NCBI RefSeq assembly: GCF_001315015.1
Contig: NZ_CP012914.1
Span: 806,001-870,000, forward strand
Direction: 5' to 3'
Length of the DNA: 64,000 nt
From: Azospirillum brasilense
Lineage (GTDB): Bacteria > Pseudomonadota > Alphaproteobacteria > Azospirillales > Azospirillaceae
Below, in pieces: positions 63,985 to 64,000 of the stretch (position 1 is its first letter; each line of letters begins with the position of its first letter). The notes under the pieces are model-generated. The model saw nothing but the letters and a program-made list of their open reading frames with translations, did no database searches and had not been told where the DNA came from. The position numbers and the translations under genes were made by a program.

Positions 63985-64000
63985 TCACTCCGCCGGGCCG
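63985..64000 (-). CDS. possible C-terminus of the gene upstream of murG
   Basis: On the minus strand the last visible codons read Gly-Pro-Ala-Glu and then TGA, five bases before the murG start. In dcw clusters ftsW precedes murG, so this would be the end of ftsW. Only five codons are visible, so the identity is inferred from order only. Confidence 0.25.

Overview
The window is a high-GC, gene-dense piece of chromosome from an alphaproteobacterium, most likely Azospirillum or a close relative in the Rhodospirillales. The reasons are the codon use and GC content, an MmcB-type gene, two CheZ-like proteins next to a stand-alone CheY, many two-component proteins, a long-linker FtsZ, and a division/cell-wall cluster in which ftsZ is followed by lpxC. 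The species is inferred from gene content, not proven. I see no tRNA, rRNA, CRISPR array, insertion sequence or prophage.

Layout. 1-10 kb: an HRDC protein, an SPFH/NfeD membrane pair, an AI-2E-type permease, CreA, an AbrB-type permease, a 25-codon hydrophobic ORF, a divergent pair of amide/peptide-type hydrolases (AstE-like and N-formylglutamate amidohydrolase), NAD kinase and MoaA. 10-12.9 kb: a large polyferredoxin and a GNAT acetyltransferase. 12.9-21 kb: a signalling island with four two-component proteins (a membrane sensor fused to receiver and HPt but with no kinase, a PAS-type kinase, a hybrid kinase with an eroded ATP site, and a CHASE-PAS kinase), with mmcB inside it. 21-24.3 kb: a MaoC-phosphotransacetylase fusion with acetate kinase, ended by a strong terminator. 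24.3-32.2 kb: small or poorly known proteins (PilZ-like, CBS, a long Ala/Lys helical protein, DUF3095, YccF, an alpha/beta hydrolase) and two tandem LuxR-type response regulators.

32.7-41.4 kb: UvrD/PcrA helicase, an unknown 398-residue protein, a PDZ lipoprotein, PrmA, a TerB-like protein and a long aminopeptidase P. 41.7-44.2 kb: cheY and two cheZ-like genes, one of which has five copies of a FliM/CheZ-like CheY-docking peptide. 44.4-46.9 kb: bamD and recN. 47.1-50.3 kb: a subtilisin-like protease fused to two xylan-binding-like modules, and two unknown proteins. 50.5-53.4 kb: ligA and a bacteriohemerythrin. 53.7-64 kb, all on the minus strand: murG, a new 88-codon ORF, murC, murB, ddlB, ftsQ, ftsA, ftsZ and lpxC, tightly packed with start-stop overlaps.

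How the genes work together. The dcw cluster makes peptidoglycan precursors (MurG/C/B, Ddl), assembles the divisome (FtsQ/A/Z) and commits lipid A synthesis (LpxC). BamD supports outer-membrane assembly. CheY and the CheZ pair form a phosphate-removal module for motility. Pta and AckA interconvert acyl-CoA, acyl phosphate and ATP. The most unusual items are the multivalent CheZ tail, the dispersed phosphorelay parts with a kinase-less sensor and a degenerate kinase, the protease-carbohydrate-binding fusion, the 25-residue hydrophobic ORF and the coupled 88-codon ORF between murG and murC.
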